Origin: UBA11740 sp035639235 | Lineage (GTDB): Bacteria > Acidobacteriota > Blastocatellia > Pyrinomonadales > Pyrinomonadaceae | NCBI GenBank assembly: GCA_035639235.1 | Contig: DASQYL010000229.1 | Coordinates: forward strand, 1 to 64,000 | Length of the DNA stretch: 64,000 nt | Direction: 5' to 3' | Shown: positions 40,873-49,372 of the stretch, piece after piece | Numbering within the stretch: position 1 is the stretch's first letter | Layout of the letters: every line of letters starts with the position of its first letter | Notes under the pieces: generated by a model | What the model was told of the DNA's origin: nothing | Seen by the model: only the letters and a program-made list of their open reading frames with translations | The model's database searches: none | Translations under genes and position numbers: made by a program

Positions 40873-41289
40873 ATGGCTAAAACTTTTCTGTATCGTTTGT
40901 TCGGCGTCGGCAAAATGCCGCCGCAGTGGCGCGCCACGATTGAATCAGAAGGCGTCGTATTAATGGACGAGGGCATTGCGGGCTCGCTCACCTATCGCGA
41001 TTTTCGCTCGTCGGGAAAACGATTCGGCTGGCGCAAGGTTGCGTTCACCGGCGCGATCGCTTTGACCAGAAGTCGGCTGCTCGCGCTGCAATATGCGAAT
41101 CCGGCGATCAATGTTCCGTTTAGCGACGAGCGATTCAAGCAACTGCGAATCTCGGTCGAGGGCGAGGAGACTCTGGTCGTCGCATTCGACCCCAGTCTCT
41201 TTCACAACGATTGGTCAGGCACGATGGAATATCGATTTCACACATCGGAAGCCAAAGCCTTCCAGAAAGCGTTGAGCGATCCTCAATGA
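40873..41289 (+). CDS. Hypothetical protein, paralogous to the gene at 39841
   Basis: A 138-residue protein starting MAKTFLYRLFGVGKMPPQWR, with ESEGVVLMDEGIAGSLTYRD and RKVAFTGAIALTRSRLLALQ. These segments line up with the product at 39841-40305. No domain is recognised. It is divergent from its paralogue, and the intervening region holds the cysteine-palindrome gene. Confidence 0.6.
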   Translation: MAKTFLYRLFGVGKMPPQWRATIESEGVVLMDEGIAGSLTYRDFRSSGKRFGWRKVAFTGAIALTRSRLLALQYANPAINVPFSDERFKQLRISVEGEETLVVAFDPSLFHNDWSGTMEYRFHTSEAKAFQKALSDPQ

Positions 41290-41329
41290 GAATGGTTTGC
41301 GTCAAAAGTATTTGCTTAAGGATGCAAAC

Positions 41330-41450
41330 GCTGTTGGCCTCATTAACACTTGGCCTTAGCCAGGTGCGAAGACGCTGGAATTTCAAAGGAAACCGTTTTA
41401 AACGGTTTCCCAACGTCGCCGCTTCCCGATTCCCGGCCAAAGCCGGGTGT
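41330..41450. repeat. Palindromic repeats upstream of the 41491 gene
   Basis: GGAAACCGTTTTAAACGGTTTCC (41388-41410) is an almost perfect palindrome; GGCCTTAGCCAGG and CCCGGCCAAAGCCGGG are further hairpins. All are of dispersed type. Confidence 0.7.
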
Positions 41451-41490
41451 GAATAAGAAGACCGAAGGAACTTTTGAGGCATCAAAACCA

Positions 41491-41913
41491 ATGAGAACAC
41501 TAATCATTCATTTAGTGATCGTGATTTCACTGGCAGCGTGTGGCGAAGCGCATGCTCAAGCAACGTCGCTTGCCGGCGATTGGAGCGGTGAATCGCTTTG
41601 CTTCGGCGACAACCCAAGCTGTCACGACGAGAAAGTTGTCTATCACATCTCCGTCGATCCGGCGGACTCAACGAGGGTAAAGATCGCTGCCGACAAAATC
41701 GTCGACGGTAAACCGGTGCCGATGGGGGACGTTTATCTGAAATACGACACCGCCAAACAGACCCTGACGGGAAAGTTGGAAACTGCGAGGTTTCAGGGTG
41801 TCTGGGAATTCTCCGTCAGAGGAAACGTAATCCAAGGCAGTTTGAGCATTCTTCCCGACAAAGCGATGGGGCGAAAAATCCGGGTGCAGAAAAACGAATC
41901 GATCAAGAAATAA
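41491..41913 (+). CDS. Exported hypothetical protein, 140 aa
   Basis: A signal peptide (about 1-23) with a possible lipobox LAAC at Cys17 precedes a 115-residue beta-rich domain (TSLAGDWSGESLCFGDNPSC; VYLKYDTAKQTLTGKLE; GVWEFSVRGNVIQGSL). The AGDWSG opening resembles lipocalin-like or DUF-type secreted proteins. No family assigned. The stop abuts the convergent gene at 41914. Confidence 0.6.
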   Translation: MRTLIIHLVIVISLAACGEAHAQATSLAGDWSGESLCFGDNPSCHDEKVVYHISVDPADSTRVKIAADKIVDGKPVPMGDVYLKYDTAKQTLTGKLETARFQGVWEFSVRGNVIQGSLSILPDKAMGRKIRVQKNESIKK

Positions 41914-42435
41914 TCAAGGCCGGCCCAGAGACTGTTCTGCTTGCCGCAAGTATTTGTGTGCCTGGCGCCAGTGGATCGCGACCGTGTAAGGAATTGTCGC
42001 GCGAAGTGCCGCATCAGCCGCTGTTGGTTCGCGCGCGGTGTAGCTGAGCGCCGCCACGTTCACGACGTGCGGATCATCAACTTGTCGCCACCAAAACAGC
42101 CCATCGCGATAAGAATCCATAGCATTGGTTAACTGATTCTTGAGTTTTCCCGCGGGCAATTTGTTGAGCACCGGCATCACCTCCGCAGAGACTTCGGACA
42201 GATGCTGCTCAAAAACGGCAACGGGCACGCGCGCGAGTCGGCCGGCTTTTTCGAAATCGCCGATCGAGCGATAGACGATTACATCGTTGTCGAGCCGGTC
42301 AAGGGCCGCAACGGCGCGCGCAGTTGCGTCGGTAACCTCGGTGGGCGGGCCGGCCTTAAACGATGATTGCCCGAATGTCGTCGACGCGAAGAAGAGCAAC
42401 GCCGCTGAAGAAAAAATTGTCAGGCGATTGATCAT
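41914..42435 (-). CDS. Exported hypothetical protein, 173 aa
   Basis: A signal peptide (residues 1-22, ending TFGQ) is followed by a helical region of about 150 residues with WWRQVDDP and AIHWRQAHKYLRQAEQSL. ATG 42435 is preferred because the longer frame upstream shows no signal sequence. No family recognised. It converges with the 41491 gene and leaves no intergenic space. Confidence 0.6.
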   Translation of the reverse strand: MINRLTIFSSAALLFFASTTFGQSSFKAGPPTEVTDATARAVAALDRLDNDVIVYRSIGDFEKAGRLARVPVAVFEQHLSEVSAEVMPVLNKLPAGKLKNQLTNAMDSYRDGLFWWRQVDDPHVVNVAALSYTAREPTAADAALRATIPYTVAIHWRQAHKYLRQAEQSLGRP

Positions 42436-42687
42436 TTGGTTTTCTGCCCTCACCCTCGATGCGAGATGGCAATGAGTGTGCCTGCTTTCAAGTCCCATAA
42501 CTTCGTGATGACACAGCGCGGCCTTGCCTCGTTTGCCCCGGCAGATCGGAGCAGACGGGACGGCTGCCACATCAGCCGCGTCCCTTATGCGAGTGCGCGG
42601 CCGGTTAGATGTCGCATCAGTATTGCAAGGTGTAGAAACTCGCAATATCATGCGCCTTCCCGAGCCTGATCATGTGGAGGAGAACTA

Positions 42688-43203
42688 ATGAACCGTCCCG
42701 GAGAAACCGAATACGCGCCTTACTATCAAAGCTATGTCGATCAAGTCAGCGAAACAGATATTATGAGCGTGCTGCGATCCGAGCTTGACGATCTCGATGT
42801 GTTGCTGGGCCGCGTGGCGGCGGAGAAAGAGACTTACTCGTACGCGGACGGCAAATGGACTATCCGCGAAATCGTCGGTCATTTGATCGACGGCGAGCGC
42901 GTCTTTGGTTATCGCGCATTCTGCATCGCGCGCGGCGAACAACAGAACCTGCCGGGATTTGAGCAGGACGATTACCTGCGGACGGCGCCTTACAACAATA
43001 TCGACCTGGAGGATTTATTGAGCGAGATGCGTCTGGTGCGGCTGTCGAACATCGCGATGTTTCGCACGCTCGATGAAGAATCTTGGAGCCGCACCGGGCT
43101 CGCCAACAACAACGAGGTCAGTGTGCGGGCGATTGCTTTCATCATGGCCGGGCACGTGCGGCATCACATGAACGTGTTGCGTGAACGGTATTTGCCGAAT
43201 TGA
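42688..43203 (+). CDS. DinB-family protein
   Basis: A 171-residue four-helix-bundle protein of the DinB/YfiT type. Conserved elements are DGKWTIREIVGHLIDGERVF (first metal-ligand His), RGEQQNLPGFEQDDY and AFIMAGHVRHHMNVL (last metal ligands). Members use a divalent metal and often act as thiol transferases. GGAGG precedes the ATG at 42688. The other DinB remnant of the window is at 35924-36067. Confidence 0.88.
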   Translation: MNRPGETEYAPYYQSYVDQVSETDIMSVLRSELDDLDVLLGRVAAEKETYSYADGKWTIREIVGHLIDGERVFGYRAFCIARGEQQNLPGFEQDDYLRTAPYNNIDLEDLLSEMRLVRLSNIAMFRTLDEESWSRTGLANNNEVSVRAIAFIMAGHVRHHMNVLRERYLPN

Positions 43204-43207
43204 AATT

Positions 43208-43312
43208 CAGCCACGGATGAACACAGATAAGCACAGATCAAGACAAAGGGATTTACCGACAATCCTTGGTTGTTTTTTATCTGTGTCAATCCGTATTCAT
43301 CTTCGGCTGATT
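43208..43312. repeat. Inverted repeat of the CACGGATGAACACAG type overlapping a gene start
   Basis: Left arm CCACGGATGAACACAGATAA (43209), right arm ATCTGTGTCAATCCGTATTC (43280). The right arm and the interior encode the first 32 residues of the M20 peptidase downstream. Confidence 0.8.
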
Positions 43313-44839
43313 TCGATCTTGTTGTTCTCGACGGTCGTGGCCGGGCAATCCGTTCGCGATTATCGCCGCGCTCACGAACGGCAGATCCTCGATGAGTTCA
43401 CGCGTTTGCTCGCAATCCCAAACGTCGCCTCTGACAAACAAAACATTCGCCGTAACGCGCAATTCATTCTTGAGATGATGCAGCGACGCGGGTTGAATCC
43501 GCAGTTGCTCGAAGCGAAATCGAAAGATACTCCACCCGCGGTTTACGGCGAATGGAACGTCGGCGCGACGCGCTCGATTATTTTTTACGCGCATTACGAT
43601 GGGCAGCCGGTCGATCCTAAGGCGTGGACTGCTTCGCCGCCATTTCAGCCCACCCTGCGATCGGGGCGATTCGATCAAGGCGGTCAAATTATATTGCTTT
43701 GGCCTGAGAGTAGGGAGATCAATCCGGAATGGCGCATCTACGCGCGCGGAGCTGCGGACGACAAAGACGGCGTGATGGGAATCCTCACAGCCTATGATGC
43801 CTTGGAAGCGCTCAGTCATGCGCTGAACGACACGGTTCCAAAGATGCCCCTGACACCGTCATTCAATATCAAATTCCTGTTTGAAGGCGAAGAGGAAGCC
43901 GGCTCGCCGCATCTCGGCGAAATCATCGATCTGCACAAAGACCTTTTGCAATCCGACGCCTGGATCATTTGCGATGGGCCGGTGCATCAATCGGGGCGCA
44001 AGGAAGTTGTCTTCGGCGCGCGTGGCGATCAGAATGTCGATGTGACCGTCTATGGACCAAAGCGGCCGTTGCACAGCGGGCACTACGGCAACTGGGCGCC
44101 GAACCCGGCAATGACTCTCGCGCGTTTGCTGGCGACGATGAAAGATGAGACGGGCCGCGTGACGATCGCCGGTTGGTATGACGGCGTTGAGCCGCTCGGC
44201 GATGTGGAGCGACGCGCGATTGCCGAAGCGCCGGCATACGACGATCAAATTCGGGCGGAACTCGGCCTGGCGCGTACCGCGAACAACGGCAAGCTTTTGA
44301 TGGAAGTAATCAATCAGCCATCGCTCAACATCAATGGCATCAGCAGTGGCGACGTAGGCGCGCTGGCGCGCAACGTCATTCCGACAACGGCGACAACGGT
44401 GCTCGATCTGCGGCTGGTTAAGGGTAACGACTATCGAAAGCAGACTCAGAATTTGATCGAACACATTCGCAACCAGGGATTCTACGTCATCGATCACGAT
44501 CCGTCTGACGATGAAAGAAAGGGCCACGCATTGATCGCCAAGGTCAATGCCCGCGCCGGCGGTTACAACGCAGAACGCACGCGGATGGATTTGCCAATCT
44601 CGATCGCCGTTATCAAAGCGGTGCAATCAACGTCCGAAGATCCGATCGTCAAGTTGCCCACCTCGGGCGGCAGTCTGCCTTTATCGATCATCACGGATCA
44701 TTTGCGCACTGTTACAATCAGCGTGCCGATTGCGAATTATGACAACAACCAGCACGCCGAGAACGAGAACTTACGTCTGCAGAATCTTTGGGACGGAATT
44801 GAGACGTTAGCGGCCGTGATGATGATGAAGGTGAATTAG
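43217..44839 (+). CDS. Exported M20-family metallodipeptidase
   Basis: A 540-residue zinc peptidase. Ligand and catalytic segments are IIFYAHYDGQPVDP (His/Asp), YARGAADDKDGVMG (Asp), FLFEGEEEAGSPHL (Glu-Glu) and a dimerisation domain with MTLARLLATM. It resembles carnosinase/ArgE-like dipeptidases. The signal-peptide-like N-terminus (RIHLRLISILLFSTVVAG) is partly encoded by the inverted repeat 43208-43312; cleavage would fall near residue 43. ATG 43217 lies inside the left arm of the repeat, so the exact start is uncertain. Confidence 0.88.
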   Translation: MNTDKHRSRQRDLPTILGCFLSVSIRIHLRLISILLFSTVVAGQSVRDYRRAHERQILDEFTRLLAIPNVASDKQNIRRNAQFILEMMQRRGLNPQLLEAKSKDTPPAVYGEWNVGATRSIIFYAHYDGQPVDPKAWTASPPFQPTLRSGRFDQGGQIILLWPESREINPEWRIYARGAADDKDGVMGILTAYDALEALSHALNDTVPKMPLTPSFNIKFLFEGEEEAGSPHLGEIIDLHKDLLQSDAWIICDGPVHQSGRKEVVFGARGDQNVDVTVYGPKRPLHSGHYGNWAPNPAMTLARLLATMKDETGRVTIAGWYDGVEPLGDVERRAIAEAPAYDDQIRAELGLARTANNGKLLMEVINQPSLNINGISSGDVGALARNVIPTTATTVLDLRLVKGNDYRKQTQNLIEHIRNQGFYVIDHDPSDDERKGHALIAKVNARAGGYNAERTRMDLPISIAVIKAVQSTSEDPIVKLPTSGGSLPLSIITDHLRTVTISVPIANYDNNQHAENENLRLQNLWDGIETLAAVMMMKVN

Positions 44840-44977
44840 CCACAGATTTACACGGATAAGATCAAAAAATTCTTCTAGACCGAAAAATAAACTGAAAAGG
44901 AACCACCAAAAATGACCCGACGACAACACCGCATTAAAGTTCTTCATCTGTGTAAATCTGTGCTCATCTGTGGCTGC
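44838..44977. repeat. Inverted repeat of the CACAGATTTACACGG type overlapping a gene start
   Basis: Left arm GCCACAGATTTACACGGATA (44840), right arm ATCTGTGTAAATCTGTGCTC (44946) plus ATCTGTGGC. The ATG of the next gene lies between the arms, and the right arm encodes residues 12-22 of its product. Confidence 0.8.
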
Positions 44978-45352
44978 TCCCTCTTTTTGACAGCGGCGAC
45001 CACCCCCATTTTCGCGCAGCACGGCGGCAAGGCCGAACCCAACCGGATCGAATTCAAGCGCGGTACGACCAGCACCACCGTCAGCGGCAGCGTGCGCAAC
45101 GATGAAGAATACGAATACGTGCTCGGCGCGAAGAAGGGACAGCGCCTCACGATCAAGATCACTTCGATGCCGGTGAAGTCGTCCGTTTTTCAATTGCTCG
45201 GCGAAAATCAGGACACGCTCGGTCTCGAGCACGACGCGAACTTCGATATCTCGATCGTGCTGCCGAAGGACGGTGATTACTTCATCAATGTAACCCGGCC
45301 GACGATGACGAAAGGCACATCGAGATTTACCTTGGCGATTTCAATCAAGTAG
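44912..45352 (+). CDS. Exported PPC-like domain protein, 146 aa
   Basis: A signal-peptide-like N-terminus (VLHLCKSVLICGCSLFLTAA, ending near IFAQ, residue 36), whose hydrophobic core is largely encoded by the right arm of a repeat, precedes a 105-residue beta-sandwich: IEFKRGTTSTTVSGSVRNDE, EYEYVLGAKKGQRLTIKI, GDYFINVTRPTMTKGTS. This resembles pre-peptidase C-terminal or inhibitor-type beta domains. No catalytic site. The following gene starts 14 bp later. Confidence 0.65.
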   Translation: MTRRQHRIKVLHLCKSVLICGCSLFLTAATTPIFAQHGGKAEPNRIEFKRGTTSTTVSGSVRNDEEYEYVLGAKKGQRLTIKITSMPVKSSVFQLLGENQDTLGLEHDANFDISIVLPKDGDYFINVTRPTMTKGTSRFTLAISIK

Positions 45353-45366
45353 AGACATTTCCAAAA

Positions 45367-45921
45367 ATGGCTAAACGAAAAATTATTGTCATGATCGCTA
45401 CCAGCGCCGATGGTTTCATCGCGCGCAAAGATGGCGCCGTCGATTGGCTTAATCGGCCGCGGCCCAAAGGCAACTACGGCATGGCTGCGTTCTGGAAGTC
45501 GATCGACACGATCGTGATGGGCCGGAAAACTTATGACATGGCTGCGAAGTTCATAAAGGAAGGCAAAGCTACGCCGGGAATGTCCCGAGGGATTAAGCAC
45601 CATGTGTTCTCGCGCAAGCCGCGCCAGACGGCGTTCGAGGGCTTTGAATTCGTTAACGAACCGATCAAGAAGTTCGCCGGAGCGCTGCGCAAACAAAAAG
45701 GCAAGAATATTTTCATGCTGGGCGGCGCCGGCATCATCGGATCCTTCCTCGATGAAGACGAGATCGACGAATTCATTATCAACGTGATCCCTGTTTTCAT
45801 CGGTGAAGGTATTCCACTAATTGCCGCGAAGCGGCGCACGGCGCCGCTGCGGTTGATTTCGACGAAAAAGTTTTCCGACGGCGTGGTGCAATTGCATTAC
45901 GAAGTCATGCGAGGAAAATGA
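45367..45921 (+). CDS. Dihydrofolate-reductase-family (RibD C-terminal) protein
   Basis: A 184-residue protein with the RibD_C/DHFR pattern: KIIVMIATSADGFIARKDGA, WKSIDTIVMGRKTYDM and GGAGIIGSFLDEDEIDEFII, ending NVIPVFIGEGIPL. Such YyaP-like proteins probably bind NADPH, but their substrate is unknown; classical DHFR activity is not implied. The stop overlaps the start of the next gene by 4 bp (ATGA). Confidence 0.87.
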   Translation: MAKRKIIVMIATSADGFIARKDGAVDWLNRPRPKGNYGMAAFWKSIDTIVMGRKTYDMAAKFIKEGKATPGMSRGIKHHVFSRKPRQTAFEGFEFVNEPIKKFAGALRKQKGKNIFMLGGAGIIGSFLDEDEIDEFIINVIPVFIGEGIPLIAAKRRTAPLRLISTKKFSDGVVQLHYEVMRGK

Positions 45922-46769
45922 AAATCAGAACGACACCGATCGCATTATTCGCGGCTTTGCTGTGTTGCGGTTATGCGCATTCGACGGCAGCGCAAACAAA
46001 GACGACGTATGAAGTGTACGCCTTGAGCTACGGCGTTTATCCCAACTTTCCCGTCTCAGGTTTGCTGGCCGGCGCGGACAAGACACGCCGTGTCGATTTG
46101 CAGATGATGATTTGGTTGGTGCGCGGCGGCGGCAAGAACATTCTCGTGGATACCGGTTGTTATCACGATAACGTGGTCAGGGGAAAAGGTGTTCAGAACT
46201 TGATCAAAGCCTCCGATGCAATCGCCAAGCTTGGTTTGAAACCACCGGATATTACCGACGTGATCATTACGTACATGCATTGGGACCACGCCGATGGCGT
46301 GGATTTGTTTCCCAACGCGCGCGTTTGGATCCAGAAAGACGAATACGGTTATTACACCGGCGCGGCCTGGCGCGCAGGCGGCAAGCACGGCGGCATCGAG
46401 CCGGACGATGTGCTGATGCTGGTGAAATTGAACATCGACGGCAAAGTGAATCTCGTCGATGGCGATAACGTCGAGATCATCGATGGCATAAAGGTCTACA
46501 CCGGTGGCCGCCACACGTATGCATCGCAATATGTGAGCGCTAACACAGCCAGCGGCACGATCGTAATTGCCTCAGACAACATGTACCTTTACGAGAATCT
46601 CGAAAAGCACGCGCCGATCGCGCAGACCTTCGACGCTGATTCAAATCTCAAGGCCCAGGATCGCATGAAACAGATAGCGTCGCGACCGGACTTGATCGTA
46701 CCGGGACACGATCCATTGGTCTTCGTGAAGTTTCCGAAACCGGGAAATGGTGTGGCGAAGATTGAGTAG
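45918..46769 (+). CDS. Exported metallo-beta-lactamase-fold hydrolase (AHL-lactonase-like)
   Basis: A 283-residue protein with a signal peptide (about 1-26, ending TAAQ) and an MBL fold annotated in relatives as N-acyl homoserine lactonase. The metal motif region reads VIITYMHWDHADGVDLF: the canonical H-x-H-x-D-H has Tyr119 in place of the first His, leaving His121, Asp123 and His124. GGRHTYASQYV and PGHDPLVF supply further ligands. The loss of one ligand may lower activity or change metal occupancy. Overlaps the DHFR-family gene by 4 bp. Confidence 0.82.
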   Translation: MKIRTTPIALFAALLCCGYAHSTAAQTKTTYEVYALSYGVYPNFPVSGLLAGADKTRRVDLQMMIWLVRGGGKNILVDTGCYHDNVVRGKGVQNLIKASDAIAKLGLKPPDITDVIITYMHWDHADGVDLFPNARVWIQKDEYGYYTGAAWRAGGKHGGIEPDDVLMLVKLNIDGKVNLVDGDNVEIIDGIKVYTGGRHTYASQYVSANTASGTIVIASDNMYLYENLEKHAPIAQTFDADSNLKAQDRMKQIASRPDLIVPGHDPLVFVKFPKPGNGVAKIE

Positions 46770-46906
46770 GGTCAGAAGCCCGACCGCCAGGAAGGTCAAG
46801 TGAAGGTGCGCGGCGCTCATGACCATAAAGTCTCAAGATTAAGTTGTCAGATAGTGACAAGAGCATCAACAGGCGCTAAGATCGCGCCAAGATTTAGGAG
46901 GTAGCT

Positions 46907-47065
46907 ATGGCTAAGTCGAGGCGTCATCGAGTGACATTCAAAGCCACCAAAACCGTAAAGAAACCAACGGAAGTAAAATTCAAAACGAAAGACGGCGAAG
47001 TGGTCGATTTTAAAGCGAAGAAACCTGTAAAGAAGCGAGTCAAGGTTAGCTTTCTGGCGAAATAA
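46907..47065 (+). CDS. Small basic protein, 52 aa
   Basis: Too short for standard gene finding, but a strong AGGAGG site precedes the ATG by 7 nt. The sequence MAKSRRHRVTFKATKTVKKP is followed by EVKFKTKDGEVVDFKAKKPV and ends KRVKVSFLAK; the three F-K-x-K units with Val/Lys-Pro spacing suggest a repeated beta-strand motif. Nucleic-acid or envelope binding is possible. I do not recognise the family. Confidence 0.7.
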   Translation: MAKSRRHRVTFKATKTVKKPTEVKFKTKDGEVVDFKAKKPVKKRVKVSFLAK

Positions 47066-47067
47066 AC

Positions 47068-47224
47068 TTCTTTGTCCCGTAGGGACGAAATATTTATAGA
47101 ACCAACCCGAGCCCCAATCACCTGAGCCCGTTTACGGGCGACATAACATGCCGCTCCTACGGAGCTCCAAACAATTATTTATCAGCCGGTTTCTATGAAC
47201 ATTCGGCCGCTACGCGGCCCGGCG
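47068..47224. repeat. Palindromic element with ATTTATAG / CTATGAAC boxes, copy 2
   Basis: Left end TCCCGTAGGGACGAAATATT-TATAG, right end TTCTATGAACATTCGGCCGC, about 110 bp apart. Each end carries a gene-specific hairpin (CCCGTAGGG; GCCGCTACGCGGC). Confidence 0.75.
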
Positions 47225-47288
47225 TTTGTCACGCGAAACTTGTCACTGTCTCGGTTATTGGTGCAGTTGTGGCAGACGATCTCAAACT

Positions 47289-49271
47289 TCAAGCCGCTGC
47301 TGTCTTTAATTTCTTTGCCGGTTTCTTCTTCGCTGCCTTCTCATCGGGTGGCGGTGTTTCTTCCGTGGTCAGCTTATTAATCAACATCTGCTGTAGAAAA
47401 CCGACGATGTTGCCGACTAACCAGTAAAGCAGCAGACCTGCCGGCGCGCTCCATAAAATGTAGAGCATGAAGAGCGGCATGCCGACCGCCATCATTTTTC
47501 TTTGCAGCGGATCGGCAGAGGGTGCGGGCGTAAGCAATTGCAAAACGATCATCGAGCCTGCGAAAAGAATCGGCAACATACGAAGACCGACGCCGAGAAT
47601 CGTTAACCCAAAGAGAAAAGGCTCTGGTCCCGACAAATCAGGAATCCACAGGAACGAGGCCTGGCGGAAATCGATCGAGATCGTAATCGCTGTGTAGAGC
47701 GCAAACAGGAATGGCATCTGAATCAGCAGAGGCAAACACCCGCCGAGCGGATTCGCCTCTTTCATCAGCCGCAGTTGCTCCATCTGCAATTCTTTCAAAC
47801 GCGGATCGCTCTGCTTCATTCCCTTCAATTGCTCTTGCAGCTCTTTCATGCGCGGCGCGTACTTCTGCGCCTTCTTCATCTTGCGCGACGACTGCCACTT
47901 GAGCGGGAAGAAGAGCGAATAGATAAAAATCGTGAAGAGAATGATCGCGATGCCGTAGCTGCTGGTCAGGCGTTGCAATTTCGAGATGGACCAGAGAATT
48001 GGCACGGCGAGCGCGCGCCGCATGCTGCCGAGAAAGCCGTAGTTGATGACTTCGCCAAGATCGACTTGTGGGCCGCCGAGCTGCTTCACTTCCTCGCTCG
48101 CCGCGGCCAGCAGCCGGTGATCTTTCGGGCCGACATAGATAAGCGTCTTCGATCCGTCGACCGCTACCGGAACGAATCCGGTGACGAGGTATCGCGGGTC
48201 GGGTTTGCCGTTCGTCTTGTGTTCGTAAGGAACGGTGCGGTATTCGAGACCGCTCATGGGACGCGCTGCGACCGCAACCATGCCGAAATACGTATCGTCG
48301 ACTCCGGCCCACTGAACTGGACCATCGACTGCATCGCGATCGGCCGGTTTCATCGTCGGAGCTTTCGCACCCACCCATTCGAATATCGAACTGAAAAATC
48401 CGTTGTTGCGTCGATCGGCATGAATTTGCAGTGCGTTAAAACGATTGACGGCGCCGTTCGCCTGCGCGATGCCTTCCGGCGCGTACAGATAAAAGCTGTA
48501 ATGGTCGATAGTCTGATCGCCGATGTTTGGACCGATAACAATTTTCGCGTCGGGTACGGCTTGATTGTTCCGCGTGAGCTTCAGTTCGAGCTGCGTCATG
48601 TATCGATCGGCAAAGAATGTCAGGCGCTTCGTAGCGTCGAGACCGGTCGCGTCGTCATGAATCACGAAATCTATCTGCTTCGATCCAGTGGGCACATTGA
48701 TCGTCTCGTCGCCGGCTTCCGCATTTGGCCCGAAGGTTCGGTAGTTTCGATTTGCGAGCGTCGCATCGACTGCCGCGTCTCCGGTTGTCACTTGAAACGG
48801 CCGCGCGAATTGATCCGGCTGCACGCCTTCCGGCAACGTCGGTATTAACTCCAGCGGCTGCGGATTGGTTTTCGTCGACGAAGCCCCGTAAATGTCGCGA
48901 CCTGTGTCGCGATTTTTCTTGATGATCCAACTCGTCGCGACTGCTCCGTGCGTGTCGAAGGTCGCCGTGTAAAGCGGCGTCACGATCGTTAACTTCCGCT
49001 GCGGCATCGCGTCCGGGGACGATTCCGCTACCGGCGATTGCGCGGGCGCAGGCGTCGCCGTGGTTTGAACTTGGGCAGTTGATGATGCGGAAGGTGAAGC
49101 GGATTGTTGGACGTTTGCGTTCGTGTTGGCATTTGCATTCTGCGGCGGCTTAGGTGGGGGGAAGAGATAATTCCAGATAATGAGGATGGCCGCCGAAGCG
49201 ACCAACGCGAGGATGAATCGTTGCTGATTTTTCATTTTGGAGTGCGCCGGCTTGACAGCGCTTTCGCTCAT
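47289..49271 (-). CDS. yidC: Membrane protein insertase YidC
   Basis: A 660-residue inner membrane insertase/Oxa1-family protein that integrates and folds membrane proteins with or without SecYEG. It has an N-terminal membrane anchor (RFILALVASAAILIIWNYLF), a large periplasmic beta domain (about 90-390) and the 60KD_IMP core of five helices (about 410-630) with WQSSRKMKKAQKYAPRMKEL and PLGGCLPLLIQMPFLFALY. The basic tail ends in KKKPAKKLKTAAA. Two starts compete: ATG 49271, preceded by GGGAGAGGG, and ATG 49235 (MKNQQRF), which is where homology would begin; the 12 extra residues are encoded by dispersed repeats. Confidence 0.94.
   Translation of the reverse strand: MSESAVKPAHSKMKNQQRFILALVASAAILIIWNYLFPPPKPPQNANANTNANVQQSASPSASSTAQVQTTATPAPAQSPVAESSPDAMPQRKLTIVTPLYTATFDTHGAVATSWIIKKNRDTGRDIYGASSTKTNPQPLELIPTLPEGVQPDQFARPFQVTTGDAAVDATLANRNYRTFGPNAEAGDETINVPTGSKQIDFVIHDDATGLDATKRLTFFADRYMTQLELKLTRNNQAVPDAKIVIGPNIGDQTIDHYSFYLYAPEGIAQANGAVNRFNALQIHADRRNNGFFSSIFEWVGAKAPTMKPADRDAVDGPVQWAGVDDTYFGMVAVAARPMSGLEYRTVPYEHKTNGKPDPRYLVTGFVPVAVDGSKTLIYVGPKDHRLLAAASEEVKQLGGPQVDLGEVINYGFLGSMRRALAVPILWSISKLQRLTSSYGIAIILFTIFIYSLFFPLKWQSSRKMKKAQKYAPRMKELQEQLKGMKQSDPRLKELQMEQLRLMKEANPLGGCLPLLIQMPFLFALYTAITISIDFRQASFLWIPDLSGPEPFLFGLTILGVGLRMLPILFAGSMIVLQLLTPAPSADPLQRKMMAVGMPLFMLYILWSAPAGLLLYWLVGNIVGFLQQMLINKLTTEETPPPDEKAAKKKPAKKLKTAAA
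49235..49265. repeat. Short dispersed repeat at the yidC start
   Basis: The plus-strand run GGAGTGCGCCGGCTTGACAG matches 29480-29512. It encodes residues 2-12 of the longer YidC version. Confidence 0.7.
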
Positions 49272-49372
49272 GCCCTCTCCCTTTGGGAGAGGGTTGGGTG
49301 AGGGCTTGTTCGCCGCAAGCTACGCTCCCTCATCCCCTGGCCCCTTCTCCCAGCGGGAGAAGGGGAATCACT
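49262..49372. repeat. Palindromic dispersed repeat, copy 2 (CTCTCCC type)
   Basis: CCCTCTCCCTTTGGGAGAGGG starts the element and CTTCTCCCAGCGGGAGAAGG ends it; GGTGAGGG / CCCTCATCC lie inside. The first hairpin provides the GGGAGAGGG in front of the yidC ATG 49271. Confidence 0.75.

Noticed and set aside
47775..48848. Long plus-strand reading frame opposite yidC
   Set aside because: Antisense shadow of yidC; the protein has no recognisable features and yidC is unambiguous.
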